Below are positions 10,001 through 17,526 of a stretch of 64,000 nucleotides of DNA, piece after piece. This DNA comes from an uncultured Christensenella sp. (GTDB lineage: Bacteria > Bacillota > Clostridia > Christensenellales > UBA3700). A model generated the notes under the pieces. The model saw only the letters and a program-made list of their open reading frames with translations, was not told the DNA's origin and did no database searches. The stretch spans positions 84,003 to 148,002 of the forward strand of contig CAJTVJ010000001.1 in the NCBI GenBank assembly GCA_910579785.1, read 5' to 3'. A program made the position numbers and the translations under genes. The stretch's first letter is position 1, and the number at the start of each line of letters is the position of its first letter.

Positions 10001-10130
10001 TACCGTATACGGAAGCATACCGCTGAGTTTGAAAGTCAAGTTTATACAAAGCGGATATTACAGGCTGATTTTTATGCTGGGAGAAAAGACGTGTTCTTGC
10101 GATATATACGTATCGTCGCCTAACGTTTGA
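7092..10130 (+). CDS. Large lipoprotein, family not recognised
   Basis: This 1012-residue exported protein begins with a lipoprotein signal peptide. The hydrophobic run ends in LFAAC with Cys25; an alternative lipobox VAAC at Cys20 is also possible. A GGAGG ribosome site overlaps the end of the kinase gene, so it is the third gene of the two-component operon. The body is beta-rich with many Asp/Tyr/Gly. It shares two patches with the 1250-residue lipoprotein downstream: LDIAFSPKDFGN against LDIAFDPTNFGN, and TYGGGK, where 18 nucleotides (acttacggcggaggcaag, 9238-9255 and 12238-12255) are identical. A cysteine-containing loop HKCDDGCTAFC follows HFKMT. The C-terminal part (about 780-1010) has alternating beta strands like Ig-fold repeats. 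It may be a surface structural protein or an accessory sensor for the kinase; I do not recognise a named family. Confidence 0.85.
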   Translation: MLQRRRLLILTIFLLTVAACLFAACDGSYINKDKLPLKPWQDYIADVSRAIDLQYINISAQQPIAMEMSLNALDNQAQERYECSLTLNLDKSSRDAQQGAFKIIKKTDSQRKVMLDVFNDGDKLYWCKWQSDAGSYEKTVFENAPLIYSLQEVFGALGANVDYSTPGILFESLANVFFTDGGVMNAEGDEYVFDFDLKKGLSSAFTINMFENLPQVLQKAFFSIAKVDSYDDMLAKTPSLKGSVHIKLKDKLIERVYCGNLEYIDASGHARVLSIDMPLIRVTNGRVDLSSSAPEGDYGDGRLTDMTVTGKVKFENSHLEKVEMQYDYQLNAKLDVLQLLADGGDINSLADDNFFHFKMTHKCDDGCTAFCADKLDKAKGAVLDIAFSPKDFGNHDIYISVGARFLLSHGLIAQLTSQLSTLQPFIERMLPEYVLAVVSADNFSSNSNMSAHGDKYDVKSILEDILMALKYEEDSLSFSIDEVMDIFGFEDSVGDIINGVFESETYSIDRAELLLEDVSWHVRQYDVKRSAIHLYGNDVSGTKQYTSSLIKAPVLNYVVDGKAVADGNTTVQVVDIFNGIYKDEILANENMPICEAEFDDIIGSYVSANVENIYGEQSKQNMTVIGYSLTDGLKTGWQEVELYCLPTGASYVERLLWENIGKQEWRKWLSHTVKTHIYVDTLEDVQFDVPEKTEYMQGAKFLSSSRELLDIGAKLTYGGGKTKDRYVGASNAEDIFMYDTLGARYIKSADDVILNYYLFGRYCGVKIDVTPAKSKELIAKVDEVSLEFSGRSYSTELCAAYFRWELADATNTEVRLPLDNLKINGYALNEANDYFYIDPISERLGVIFKKPGRYTLSYTCDGLSIDVPLVLTPKAQEEDKSEYGIDFVDSLKDNYFIGYAYNFRTEIFNLYHGEVGAIKELKFEIRKGSVNSSGDLTYGRIEESQEYFEIQSVTLDGKDVTLPYQLELPPTVYGSIPLSLKVKFIQSGYYRLIFMLGEKTCSCDIYVSSPNV

Positions 10131-10149
10131 TTTTATCAGTTTTTGACAT

Positions 10150-10189
10150 AATAAATGCCGCCGATGCGAGGGCGGCATTTATTTTTTTT
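10150..10189 (+). terminator. Rho-independent terminator
   Basis: A 13-bp stem (10150-10162 with 10171-10183) AATAAATGCCGCC/GGCGGCATTTATT with an 8-base loop is followed by a run of T. It ends the two-component/lipoprotein operon. Confidence 0.92.
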
Positions 10190-10215
10190 CGACAATATTA
10201 AAAAAAATTTTTACA

Positions 10216-10254
10216 ATTCAGTTAGAATTCAGTTTGCCTCCACAAAATGATAAT
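10216..10254 (+). promoter_or_regulatory. Possible regulator-dependent promoter with 11-base direct repeat
   Basis: ATTCAGTTA (10216-10224) and ATTCAGTTT (10227-10235) repeat with an 11-base period and sit over a poor -35 region. A -10-like GATAAT follows at 10249-10254. One-turn-spaced direct repeats replacing the -35 are how OmpR/PhoB-family regulators usually bind; that this regulator binds here is inference. Confidence 0.4.
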
Positions 10255-10281
10255 AGGAAATACTCATATAGGAGGTAAATT

Positions 10282-13200
10282 ATGAAAAAACGTAACAAAA
10301 TAACGCTACTGTGCATAATTTTGGTTTTGGTTGTTTTGGCTACGAGTGTTCTCATGGTGGGTTGCGACGACAAAAAAGAGAAAAAAGAAGCCGTGATCTC
10401 CGCCGACTCTCAGCAGACATTTGAATACGACGGTCAAGTACATAACGTAGTTGCAACGCTAAACCACGAAGAAGCTCAGTTGACTTACTCGCCGGCTCAG
10501 GGATACAGCGAGGTGGGAGAATATGAAATCACCGTATCTGCGCCTGAGACAAAAAATTATAAGGCAACGTCCAAAAAGATTACTTTGGAGATAACCAAAC
10601 CAAGGGAAAAAAGCACTTCTCAGCTTTGGAAAGAATTCACAGAGGAATTAAAGAAGTCTTTTGCCGTTGAGGGAAAAGATAAGCTCAAAGTAAATATTCA
10701 AGCTATGGCAAGCGTTAAGAACGGGGGCAAGACCACCGATTACGCTTTGGACGTCATGGGCAATATTGATTTGAGTAATACTGTCAACAATTCTTCTCTT
10801 TTCCATATCGTACTTTCCGCAGACAGTAATAATATCGGGATTTATTATCAAGACGGCGCAATGTATCTTGAAGTCGTCGATCAAGTTTTTAAGATAAAGA
10901 ATAGCGACATAACAAAATTTATTGCAGGCAAGAACGTAAGTCTCACGGCTGACGACGAAGGCGGCAGCTCTATCATCGACGGCATACTTGCGATTTTGCC
11001 GATAGTTCTTTTTAGAGATAAACAAGATATAAAGTGCACCGACGGAATTTATGAACTCACAGTTGACCTGCCGCACGTATGGAGCATTGTCAACAACGAT
11101 TTGATAAGCGGATTTATAAAGGATATAATATCCAAAGAAAATATGGATATCATTGACAAATTCTTCGCTGCCAACGAAATGCAGTTTAAATTTGCAGTAG
11201 ATTTGTCAAAAGAGAGCAATCCTTTGGCAAACGTGACGGTAGACAACGGCAAGGCATACCTCGGCGCATTTGAGATAGCAGGCGGCTCTTACGATTACGT
11301 CAGCGGCAAACTTGACGCAGATAAGATACAGTCGGCAGAAGAGATAAATCTCGCCAATGCAGTAGTCAACGGCACTATCGAACTCGTTGACAGAACAGGC
11401 AAGACTTATGAGCATTTGTCATATAAGTTGGTTGCTGATTTGGACGTGTTCGCTCTTATCAGCGCAATCCAGGAAGATCCTGCAAATTGGATGAATAATG
11501 AAGAAGTAAAGAAATCAAAACTTTATTTCTCGTTATATCACGTTCACACACCGGGTGAAAACGGAGTTGTATGCACAGATTCTATGTGTCCGACGCGCGT
11601 TGGCGGAATGGAAGATACGACTTTGCTTGATATAGCTTTTGACCCGACCAATTTCGGCAACGGCAAAATCTATTTGGCTGCAAATTTGAGCAGAATATTC
11701 TCGGACGCTTCGTTTAGCGCAACGCTCGGCAATATATTGTCATTAGCTTCAATGCTTGCCGGTACGGTCAAAGACGTAAAAACACAAAACTTCTTGACGT
11801 CTATTGATTTGGGCGTGCTTTTGGGAGCAACGGCAGAAGAGCCGAGCGATCCCGAAGATCCTGGCGACGACGGATTTAAGTTTGATACTTCTATGATAAA
11901 TCCTCTCGTATCAATTATCACTACATGCGTCAATTTGGAAGACGGCGCGCTCATTCTCGATGTTGAAGAGACCTATGCGCTTCTCAACAAAGCTTTTGAC
12001 CTTGACAGCCTTCTCAGATTAGAGTTAGATATCTTGGGTAGTATCAACGTAATAAATACTACGAGTTTTGCCAATGCCGTGATGAAAGGAATTTTAAGTC
12101 CTGACGGCGCGCAGAATACCGATGCGCAATTTAATTCTTTGCGTATAAGCGTTGACAACTTCAAACTTGGAGAGGCAAGCAGCTTCAACTGCAAAGAAGC
12201 TATCACACATCTTCCTACAGATCCGACGGCAGCGCGTACTTACGGCGGAGGCAAGCCGCTTGCATTCACCGGCGCTAATCCTAAGGCAACGGGCAGAGTA
12301 TTACAGACCAAAGAGTCTTTGGGCGATATATTCACCGCAGACGGCGGCATACACGTTGCGCTTGAAGACCTTGAAAGATTGATAGGCAAGAATATTGAGT
12401 ATACATATACCGCTATTGACGGCAATACCTATACCGCTAAGTCGCAGGTTGTCGCTATCGAGGGACTTGATAAGACCAAGCTCAACCAAAAACAAACTGT
12501 AAAGGCAATCGTACTTCCTCTCGACGGACAGGGCGGAATGCTCAGCGACGGCTTGTGGAAAGTGCTTAATGCAGTCTACGGTTTCTCATTGGTGGGCAAC
12601 AATCTGCCTGCACATATCGCGCTTCCAATCAGGGGCGACGTGATGGATATGGACATAACCATGACGGAGATTACTTCGACCGTTGAAGATTTGGTAATTA
12701 CGACGCAATGTCCTGAATCGTTTGAGTTGGATCCGTATGAGTTTAATTCAGATGCAAAGATTGATTTGAGTCAATATATGCAAGCTCAGTTGACGGTAAG
12801 ATATTCTGACGGATATTCTTACGTGACAGACATTATGGCTATAAGCGACAACTTAATTGACGGTGTTTATCTTGTAAATGACGGCAGAGAGCATTCCTTT
12901 ACTTTCTCGTACTACGGAATAGAGTTCAATACGGTAAATATAGTCACGACTGATCCGACGGCAACGACGATATTTGAAAACGACAGGGCAATAAAAGTCG
13001 TTACTTACGGAGCTGAGCAAGGACTTAAAATCAAAGCAGTCGTAAAAGACGGCAACAGAACGACGTCCAAAGTCATCGACCCAAGCAATTACAGATTGCT
13101 GCTCGACGGTAAGACTCTCGACGAGATTGAGTTGTCATCCGACGGCAAGCAGTTGTTTGAGTTCAAAGAAGTCAAGTTTGATTTCAAGAAAGATGCGCCT

Positions 13201-14034
13201 GCGGTCAGCAAAGCATACATATTCTTCTCGCTTGAAGGTAAGGACGGCAGCGAATTTGAATACAGCAACACTTATACCAAACTTGCGCAAGGCGCGGTAT
13301 GGAGTTACGTATCTACCTCTGATAACCTCGGTTCTAGGCTCGACGGAAAACTTACTTACAACTATTGGTTGAAGAGCGACGACGAATATGCTCCTGTAAG
13401 AACTCTTACTTTGGTATATGAGGACGGCAAGTACTTTATGGTTGACGACGTTGAAAATCCGACGGTTAAAATAGAGGCAAAGCTTAACGCGAAGAACGGA
13501 ACGGAAGTATTGACCTTGACGGAAGACGGCATGATTTCCCAAGAAGATATGATGAAGTTGCATTTCGATGCAGCTAACAAGGGCACAAAGTCGCCAAAAG
13601 CAAATATAAGCGCTGAATTCGTGGTTGACGGAGATACTGTGACCACTGCCGACAGATCGGTGACGTTCAAAACGTTGTTGAATTTCACTTACGTAAAATC
13701 CGTATCAAATATATCGTCTGAAAAAACATTTGACGATTTGGTCAAGTTTGAAGTCACGATAGGCGGCGTAAAGCACGAGATGAGACTAAAATACGTTGAC
13801 GGCGGGTACGTGTTGCAAGATACGTATGCCGGCGACGAAAAGATTGCCGACATCGCAGTCACGGTCTTAGCAAACGTAGCGACGTCTACGGGTATAGGCG
13901 ATGCGATAGAGTTGACAGACGGCATGCTTGCGGCTGAGCACGTAGGTAAAAAAGTTACGCTTACGTTCGAATTCAGCTATGCAGGTCTTGACTTCGCGGT
14001 TGCCAACAAGATCAGCAACAAGCCTGTGGTATAA
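10282..14034 (+). CDS. Large lipoprotein with MBG/Ig-like repeats
   Basis: This 1250-residue lipoprotein has a Lys/Arg-rich N-region, a hydrophobic core, lipobox LMVGC and Cys28, after a clear GGAGG site. A charged linker leads to an Ig-like MBG domain at about 40-103 (FEYDGQVHNV to NYKATSKKITLEI). The middle is a long beta-rich region shared with the 1012-residue lipoprotein (LDIAFDPTNFGN and TYGGGK). The segment ELDPYEF near residue 815, followed by LTVRYSDGYSY, matches the DPY-type repeats of the giant lipoprotein at 24.7 kb. An acidic proline linker SDPEDPGDD is near 520. The protein must sit outside the membrane, anchored by lipid. It is monocistronic between two strong terminators and may be regulated by the upstream two-component system. 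No enzyme motif was seen; a structural or polymer-binding role is a guess. Confidence 0.85.
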   Translation: MKKRNKITLLCIILVLVVLATSVLMVGCDDKKEKKEAVISADSQQTFEYDGQVHNVVATLNHEEAQLTYSPAQGYSEVGEYEITVSAPETKNYKATSKKITLEITKPREKSTSQLWKEFTEELKKSFAVEGKDKLKVNIQAMASVKNGGKTTDYALDVMGNIDLSNTVNNSSLFHIVLSADSNNIGIYYQDGAMYLEVVDQVFKIKNSDITKFIAGKNVSLTADDEGGSSIIDGILAILPIVLFRDKQDIKCTDGIYELTVDLPHVWSIVNNDLISGFIKDIISKENMDIIDKFFAANEMQFKFAVDLSKESNPLANVTVDNGKAYLGAFEIAGGSYDYVSGKLDADKIQSAEEINLANAVVNGTIELVDRTGKTYEHLSYKLVADLDVFALISAIQEDPANWMNNEEVKKSKLYFSLYHVHTPGENGVVCTDSMCPTRVGGMEDTTLLDIAFDPTNFGNGKIYLAANLSRIFSDASFSATLGNILSLASMLAGTVKDVKTQNFLTSIDLGVLLGATAEEPSDPEDPGDDGFKFDTSMINPLVSIITTCVNLEDGALILDVEETYALLNKAFDLDSLLRLELDILGSINVINTTSFANAVMKGILSPDGAQNTDAQFNSLRISVDNFKLGEASSFNCKEAITHLPTDPTAARTYGGGKPLAFTGANPKATGRVLQTKESLGDIFTADGGIHVALEDLERLIGKNIEYTYTAIDGNTYTAKSQVVAIEGLDKTKLNQKQTVKAIVLPLDGQGGMLSDGLWKVLNAVYGFSLVGNNLPAHIALPIRGDVMDMDITMTEITSTVEDLVITTQCPESFELDPYEFNSDAKIDLSQYMQAQLTVRYSDGYSYVTDIMAISDNLIDGVYLVNDGREHSFTFSYYGIEFNTVNIVTTDPTATTIFENDRAIKVVTYGAEQGLKIKAVVKDGNRTTSKVIDPSNYRLLLDGKTLDEIELSSDGKQLFEFKEVKFDFKKDAPAVSKAYIFFSLEGKDGSEFEYSNTYTKLAQGAVWSYVSTSDNLGSRLDGKLTYNYWLKSDDEYAPVRTLTLVYEDGKYFMVDDVENPTVKIEAKLNAKNGTEVLTLTEDGMISQEDMMKLHFDAANKGTKSPKANISAEFVVDGDTVTTADRSVTFKTLLNFTYVKSVSNISSEKTFDDLVKFEVTIGGVKHEMRLKYVDGGYVLQDTYAGDEKIADIAVTVLANVATSTGIGDAIELTDGMLAAEHVGKKVTLTFEFSYAGLDFAVANKISNKPVV

Positions 14035-14099
14035 CAACAAGCCAATTCCAATCTAAGCAATAGGACATCCCTCCCTATTTGCTTCCATTCCAATATCAG

Positions 14100-14135
14100 T
14101 GCGAGGTCTTTCGGACCTCGCATTGTTCTTTTTTT
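14100..14135 (+). terminator. Rho-independent terminator
   Basis: The 9-bp stem TGCGAGGTC/GACCTCGCA (14100-14108, 14114-14122) with loop TTTCG is followed by a T-rich tail. It ends the 1250-residue lipoprotein gene. Confidence 0.9.
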
Positions 14136-14239
14136 CTCAAAAATCCTCTTATAAGTGTAAAAATAATTGTCAATACTGCAATAAAATTGGTATTTTTATC
14201 AAAAAAATTATACAAAAGCAAAAAACGCGTTCAAACTTA

Positions 14240-14269
14240 TTGCATATTTAGTATTGCGAGTGTTATACT
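14240..14269 (+). promoter_or_regulatory. Promoter of the Wzz-like gene
   Basis: -35 TTGCAT (14240-14245) and -10 TATACT (14264-14269) are 18 bases apart. The start lies about 35 bases upstream of the ATG at 14311. Confidence 0.6.
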
Positions 14270-14310
14270 ATCTTTGAATTTGTATGGCATCTTGCGAATT
14301 TGGAGGAACT

Positions 14311-15822
14311 ATGGAAGAAAATAACAACGGCGAATTGACATTCAAAATGATATGGCAAAGAATAAAAGAGAGCGGCGTAAGGATAATCGTCTACTGTCTT
14401 ATCGCTGTCATCGTGATGGGCGGTATATTGGGCGTGTGCGATATCTTCGTCAGTCAAAGCCAATACGAGACCAACGTCACGTATTTTTATTCCGGAGTTG
14501 AGGACGGCAAAGACCCTTGGGGCGGCAGTACTGACGTAATAAGCGACATCAAGTCGGTCAACAACGTCTCTTCCGCATTGCAAAGCTTAGAATACAGCGA
14601 GGAAGAAATTGACGCGCTTGTCGGACTTATTATAAGAAATCTCAACATCATCGCGTCTACGCACAACGAGGTCACCGCAGAAGACGGTACTACGTTGAGC
14701 GCAAATTACAGTTTTAGAATAGTTCTTTCACAAGACGCGCAGATAGACAGTCATCTCAAATCGCGCAACGATTACAACAATATAGTCAACGCGATTACTA
14801 CTACGCATATCAATAATTTTAAGAGCAAATATTCGATAGGTACGTCGCTTACCAAGCTTGAATCTGTCGACAGTTACAATTATTTTAAGAAGGTCAGCGC
14901 AATAGATTCTTATCTCAAACTGATGAAAGGCGAGATAAGTACTTGGCAAAAGACGGCTCCCGACTTTATTTCGACCAGCCAAAACATCAATTTCGCCACG
15001 CTGAACGCCCGTGTTGACGGAGCCGCGCTCAAATTGGAGAGTTATCTCAATCATATACTTTTCAACGGTATAGAAACCAACAACGAGAGTGAGTATATAG
15101 AGTTGAGATTGCAGTCGGCGACTGATTTGATAACGATATATGACGAAGAGATAACCAAACAAAAAGAAGTGCTTGCGACTTTGATGCAAAATCCCGACAC
15201 GACTGTATCTGGCGGCGGAACTATAATAGTCACTCCTCCTGACGAAAAGGTGTTGAAGGTCACTGTCGACGCTATTGCGGCTGCGATAGAAAACAAGAGA
15301 AACGCTCAGGAAGATAAAAATAAGTGGACTAATTACAAGAACTATTTTGACGCAAGCGGTTTTAACAGCCTTCCCGAAGAGCAGAAGCAAAGTCTTATTG
15401 CTACCGCAAATTCGTTGGAGACGCTGGTGCTTGCAGAAGTAAATGCGGTCATCGACAGCTATAAGGCAATGATAGACGAGTATAATGCAGGTTACAACGT
15501 AAGCTCGCTTGTAAGAATGTCGTCCGTACCTCAGCAGAGTATCAACTCGCCCATCACTATGAAGACGGGCGTTATCGTAGAGCTTGTGACGATAGTGCTT
15601 GCGACGATAGTTGCTATGTTTGTCACCAACAAGAAGGGCAAACTTGTTCTCAAAAGAAAGAAGAAGATGGAAGAGCAGCCAGAACAAGCCGAGGTAGTTT
15701 TGATAGGCGACAAAAATGATGTGCCTCAGCAAGAAGCTCAACAGGAGATAGCTCTTACGCCTGAGATAGAGGGAAGAGTAGAAGAAGTCGGCGAGGACGC
15801 TGAGTCTTCTGACAAAGATTAA
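14311..15822 (+). CDS. Wzz-like polysaccharide co-polymerase (chain-length determinant)
   Basis: This 503-residue membrane protein has the co-polymerase plan: a cytoplasmic N-terminus, TM1 at about 22-46, a large extracytoplasmic, largely helical and coiled-coil-prone region of some 370 residues, and a second TM at about 419-440 (IVELVTIVLATIVAMF) followed by a basic-then-acidic cytoplasmic tail. No tyrosine-kinase domain is attached. The start at 14311 is set by GGAGG seven bases upstream; an upstream in-frame ATG at 14284 lacks a ribosome site. The next gene is an O-antigen ligase/polymerase, so both probably act on export or length control of an envelope polysaccharide. Sequence identity to named Wzz proteins is not obvious; the call rests on topology plus neighbour. 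The extracytoplasmic loop contains a Gly/Thr patch TVSGGGTIIVTPP near residues 295-307. Confidence 0.65.
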   Translation: MEENNNGELTFKMIWQRIKESGVRIIVYCLIAVIVMGGILGVCDIFVSQSQYETNVTYFYSGVEDGKDPWGGSTDVISDIKSVNNVSSALQSLEYSEEEIDALVGLIIRNLNIIASTHNEVTAEDGTTLSANYSFRIVLSQDAQIDSHLKSRNDYNNIVNAITTTHINNFKSKYSIGTSLTKLESVDSYNYFKKVSAIDSYLKLMKGEISTWQKTAPDFISTSQNINFATLNARVDGAALKLESYLNHILFNGIETNNESEYIELRLQSATDLITIYDEEITKQKEVLATLMQNPDTTVSGGGTIIVTPPDEKVLKVTVDAIAAAIENKRNAQEDKNKWTNYKNYFDASGFNSLPEEQKQSLIATANSLETLVLAEVNAVIDSYKAMIDEYNAGYNVSSLVRMSSVPQQSINSPITMKTGVIVELVTIVLATIVAMFVTNKKGKLVLKRKKKMEEQPEQAEVVLIGDKNDVPQQEAQQEIALTPEIEGRVEEVGEDAESSDKD

Positions 15823-15838
15823 AATAATATAATAAATT

Positions 15839-15873
15839 ACAAAACTCGACCTGACGGTCGAGTTTTGTTGTTT
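15839..15873 (+). terminator. Rho-independent terminator
   Basis: The 13-bp stem ACAAAACTCGACC/GGTCGAGTTTTGT (15839-15851, 15856-15868) with loop TGAC is followed by a short T-rich tract. It separates the Wzz-like gene from the ligase gene. Confidence 0.85.
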
Positions 15874-15892
15874 TAAGAAGAGGGACGTTGAG

Positions 15893-15921
15893 TTGACAAA
15901 AGACGCGTCGGCTTTTATAAT
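15893..15921 (+). promoter_or_regulatory. Full-consensus sigma-A promoter, predicts leaderless mRNA
   Basis: TTGACA (15893-15898), exactly 17 bases, TATAAT (15916-15921). The expected transcription start, seven bases after the -10, coincides with the ATG at 15928, leaving no room for a ribosome site. Confidence 0.9.
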
Positions 15922-15927
15922 GATATT

Positions 15928-17364
15928 ATGGAAAATATGGACAATGCACAGTTGCTCGGAGAAAGACGTCATAGGCTGAGTTTGATAAAGAAGGGTATTG
16001 CTCACGCTCTTTTTATTGGGGTCGTGCTTGTCGTTTTGCAGGGTTTTTACAGTTTGTCATTGGTTGGCAAAATCACAAATTCAGTGGCAAATAAGTCGCA
16101 TTTTATGTATTTTACGCAGATGTATCTCAAATTTTGCGTAATGATTTTGACGGGTCTTTTAGTCGCGTTTTATTGGATAAAAATATATATTGCCAAGGAT
16201 GCGCGCTCTCTTGCGCCGCTTACTTTGTTGAAAAACAATTTGATTTTGATACCGTTTGCCTTTATGTTGATATGGGCTTTGATATCTACAATCAAATCTC
16301 CCTTTTTTGAAAAATCTCTCTACGGTGCGGGATATATCAACGAGGGATATTTTACAGTCCTGCAATATGGGATAATATTTCTCTCGGCATACGCGGTGCG
16401 TAATGAAGTCAAATTTTCCAAGCCTCTTTTGCTTTGGACTTTTATAGTATCCGCAGGCGTTATATGCATATGTTTTACTTTGATAGAGATAACGGGATAT
16501 AAGATACCCACGGCTATCAAATGCGGAGTGTTCAACAATTCCAACCACTACGGGTATTTTTTGGCGATGTCGTGCACCGCGACGTTTGCCGCCGTCGTAT
16601 TTTCTAAGTGCCGTTGGCAGTTGACGTTGGCGAGCATATTGCTGCCATTCAACGTATATGAATTATTTGTATGCAACACGCTGGGCGCCAACATTGCGTA
16701 CATGTTCGGCATATTCTTTATAATATGCAGCGGCGCTGTCACTAAGAAACTTAGCTGGTGGAGATTGCTTATCGCGCTTGGCGTATCAGGCTTGATAACG
16801 CTGCTTATTGAGGTGTTCGGCAGGACGAATATGTGGAGTTCTTACGTTGAGTTCTTCAAAGATATCAAGAGCGTATTCTCGTCGGGAGACGGCAGCGGCG
16901 GCGGAAGCGGCGGAGACAACAGCTCCGCAGGCACGGGAAGATTTGGGCTTTGGAAGAGGACGGTTGCCGTAATAAAGCAGGTGCCTTGGTTTGGCAAAGG
17001 ACTTGATCTGTATCATGCCAACAATATATACGACACCACGTTGGACGTGGCTCACAACGAGTATTTGACTATGGCAAGCAATATCGGCATACCGGGGCTT
17101 TTGGCGTACGTTGCGACGATGATATGGTGGTTTGTCAGGGCTATAAGAATGAGAAAGTTGCTCAAAGGGGCTGATCTCGCGCTTATGGCGGCGGCGGTTG
17201 CCTATCTTGTGTCGGCTATGTTCGGCAATTCCTTTACGTATACCTATCCATATTTCTTGGTTTTCTTTGCGCTCAGCATACAAAACTTTGTATGGAAAAA
17301 GCGCTCGGATAAGCAAATCAAAGACGCGGGCGATGTCGTTGACAACAGCAAGAGCAAAAGCTGA
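15928..17364 (+). CDS. O-antigen ligase / polymerase family membrane protein
   Basis: This 478-residue polytopic protein has about ten to twelve hydrophobic segments and the Wzy_C/WaaL signature. An early periplasmic region carries NNSNHYGYFLAM, and the late loop has DVAHNEYLTMASNIGIPGLL, where the conserved His and the GxPGLL turn are typical of ligases and polymerases that join polysaccharide to an acceptor. A Gly/Ser-rich insert (GDGSGGGSGGDNSSAGTG) near residues 318-335 lies in the large external loop. No Shine-Dalgarno is present before ATG 15928, and the promoter places the mRNA start on the ATG; a second in-frame ATG at 15937 also lacks one. The upstream Wzz-like gene fits a common polysaccharide pathway, but no glycosyltransferases or flippase are nearby. 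An inverted repeat (17397-17423) follows the gene but has no T-run. Confidence 0.85.
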   Translation: MENMDNAQLLGERRHRLSLIKKGIAHALFIGVVLVVLQGFYSLSLVGKITNSVANKSHFMYFTQMYLKFCVMILTGLLVAFYWIKIYIAKDARSLAPLTLLKNNLILIPFAFMLIWALISTIKSPFFEKSLYGAGYINEGYFTVLQYGIIFLSAYAVRNEVKFSKPLLLWTFIVSAGVICICFTLIEITGYKIPTAIKCGVFNNSNHYGYFLAMSCTATFAAVVFSKCRWQLTLASILLPFNVYELFVCNTLGANIAYMFGIFFIICSGAVTKKLSWWRLLIALGVSGLITLLIEVFGRTNMWSSYVEFFKDIKSVFSSGDGSGGGSGGDNSSAGTGRFGLWKRTVAVIKQVPWFGKGLDLYHANNIYDTTLDVAHNEYLTMASNIGIPGLLAYVATMIWWFVRAIRMRKLLKGADLALMAAAVAYLVSAMFGNSFTYTYPYFLVFFALSIQNFVWKKRSDKQIKDAGDVVDNSKSKS

Positions 17365-17486
17365 CTTACTAATTATCAAGGCTGACAGAATATGTTTTGA
17401 CCGCCAAAGCGGCGGTGCGTCAACAAAATTCAAAAACTTTTGAAAATCTAATTGCAATATGTCTAATATTATATTATAATTATACT

Positions 17487-17495
17487 TGCTATAAT
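17487..17495 (+). promoter_or_regulatory. Extended -10 promoter
   Basis: TGCTATAAT (17487-17495) is an extended -10 element 31 bases before the lipoprotein start. The -35 region is A/T-rich without a clear hexamer. Confidence 0.55.
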
Positions 17496-17526
17496 ATGAT
17501 TGACTCACAAAATAGGAGTTTTGGTA

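Noticed and set aside
14728..16005. Long 425-codon open frame on the minus strand
   Set aside because: It lies antisense to the Wzz-like gene and runs into the next gene; it has a composition unlike proteins and no ribosome site. Many similar shadows occur opposite the giant genes.
17397..17423. Terminator after the O-antigen ligase gene
   Set aside because: An inverted repeat is present (TTGAC...GTCAA and ACCGCC/GGCGGT) but no T-run follows, so I did not list it as a terminator.
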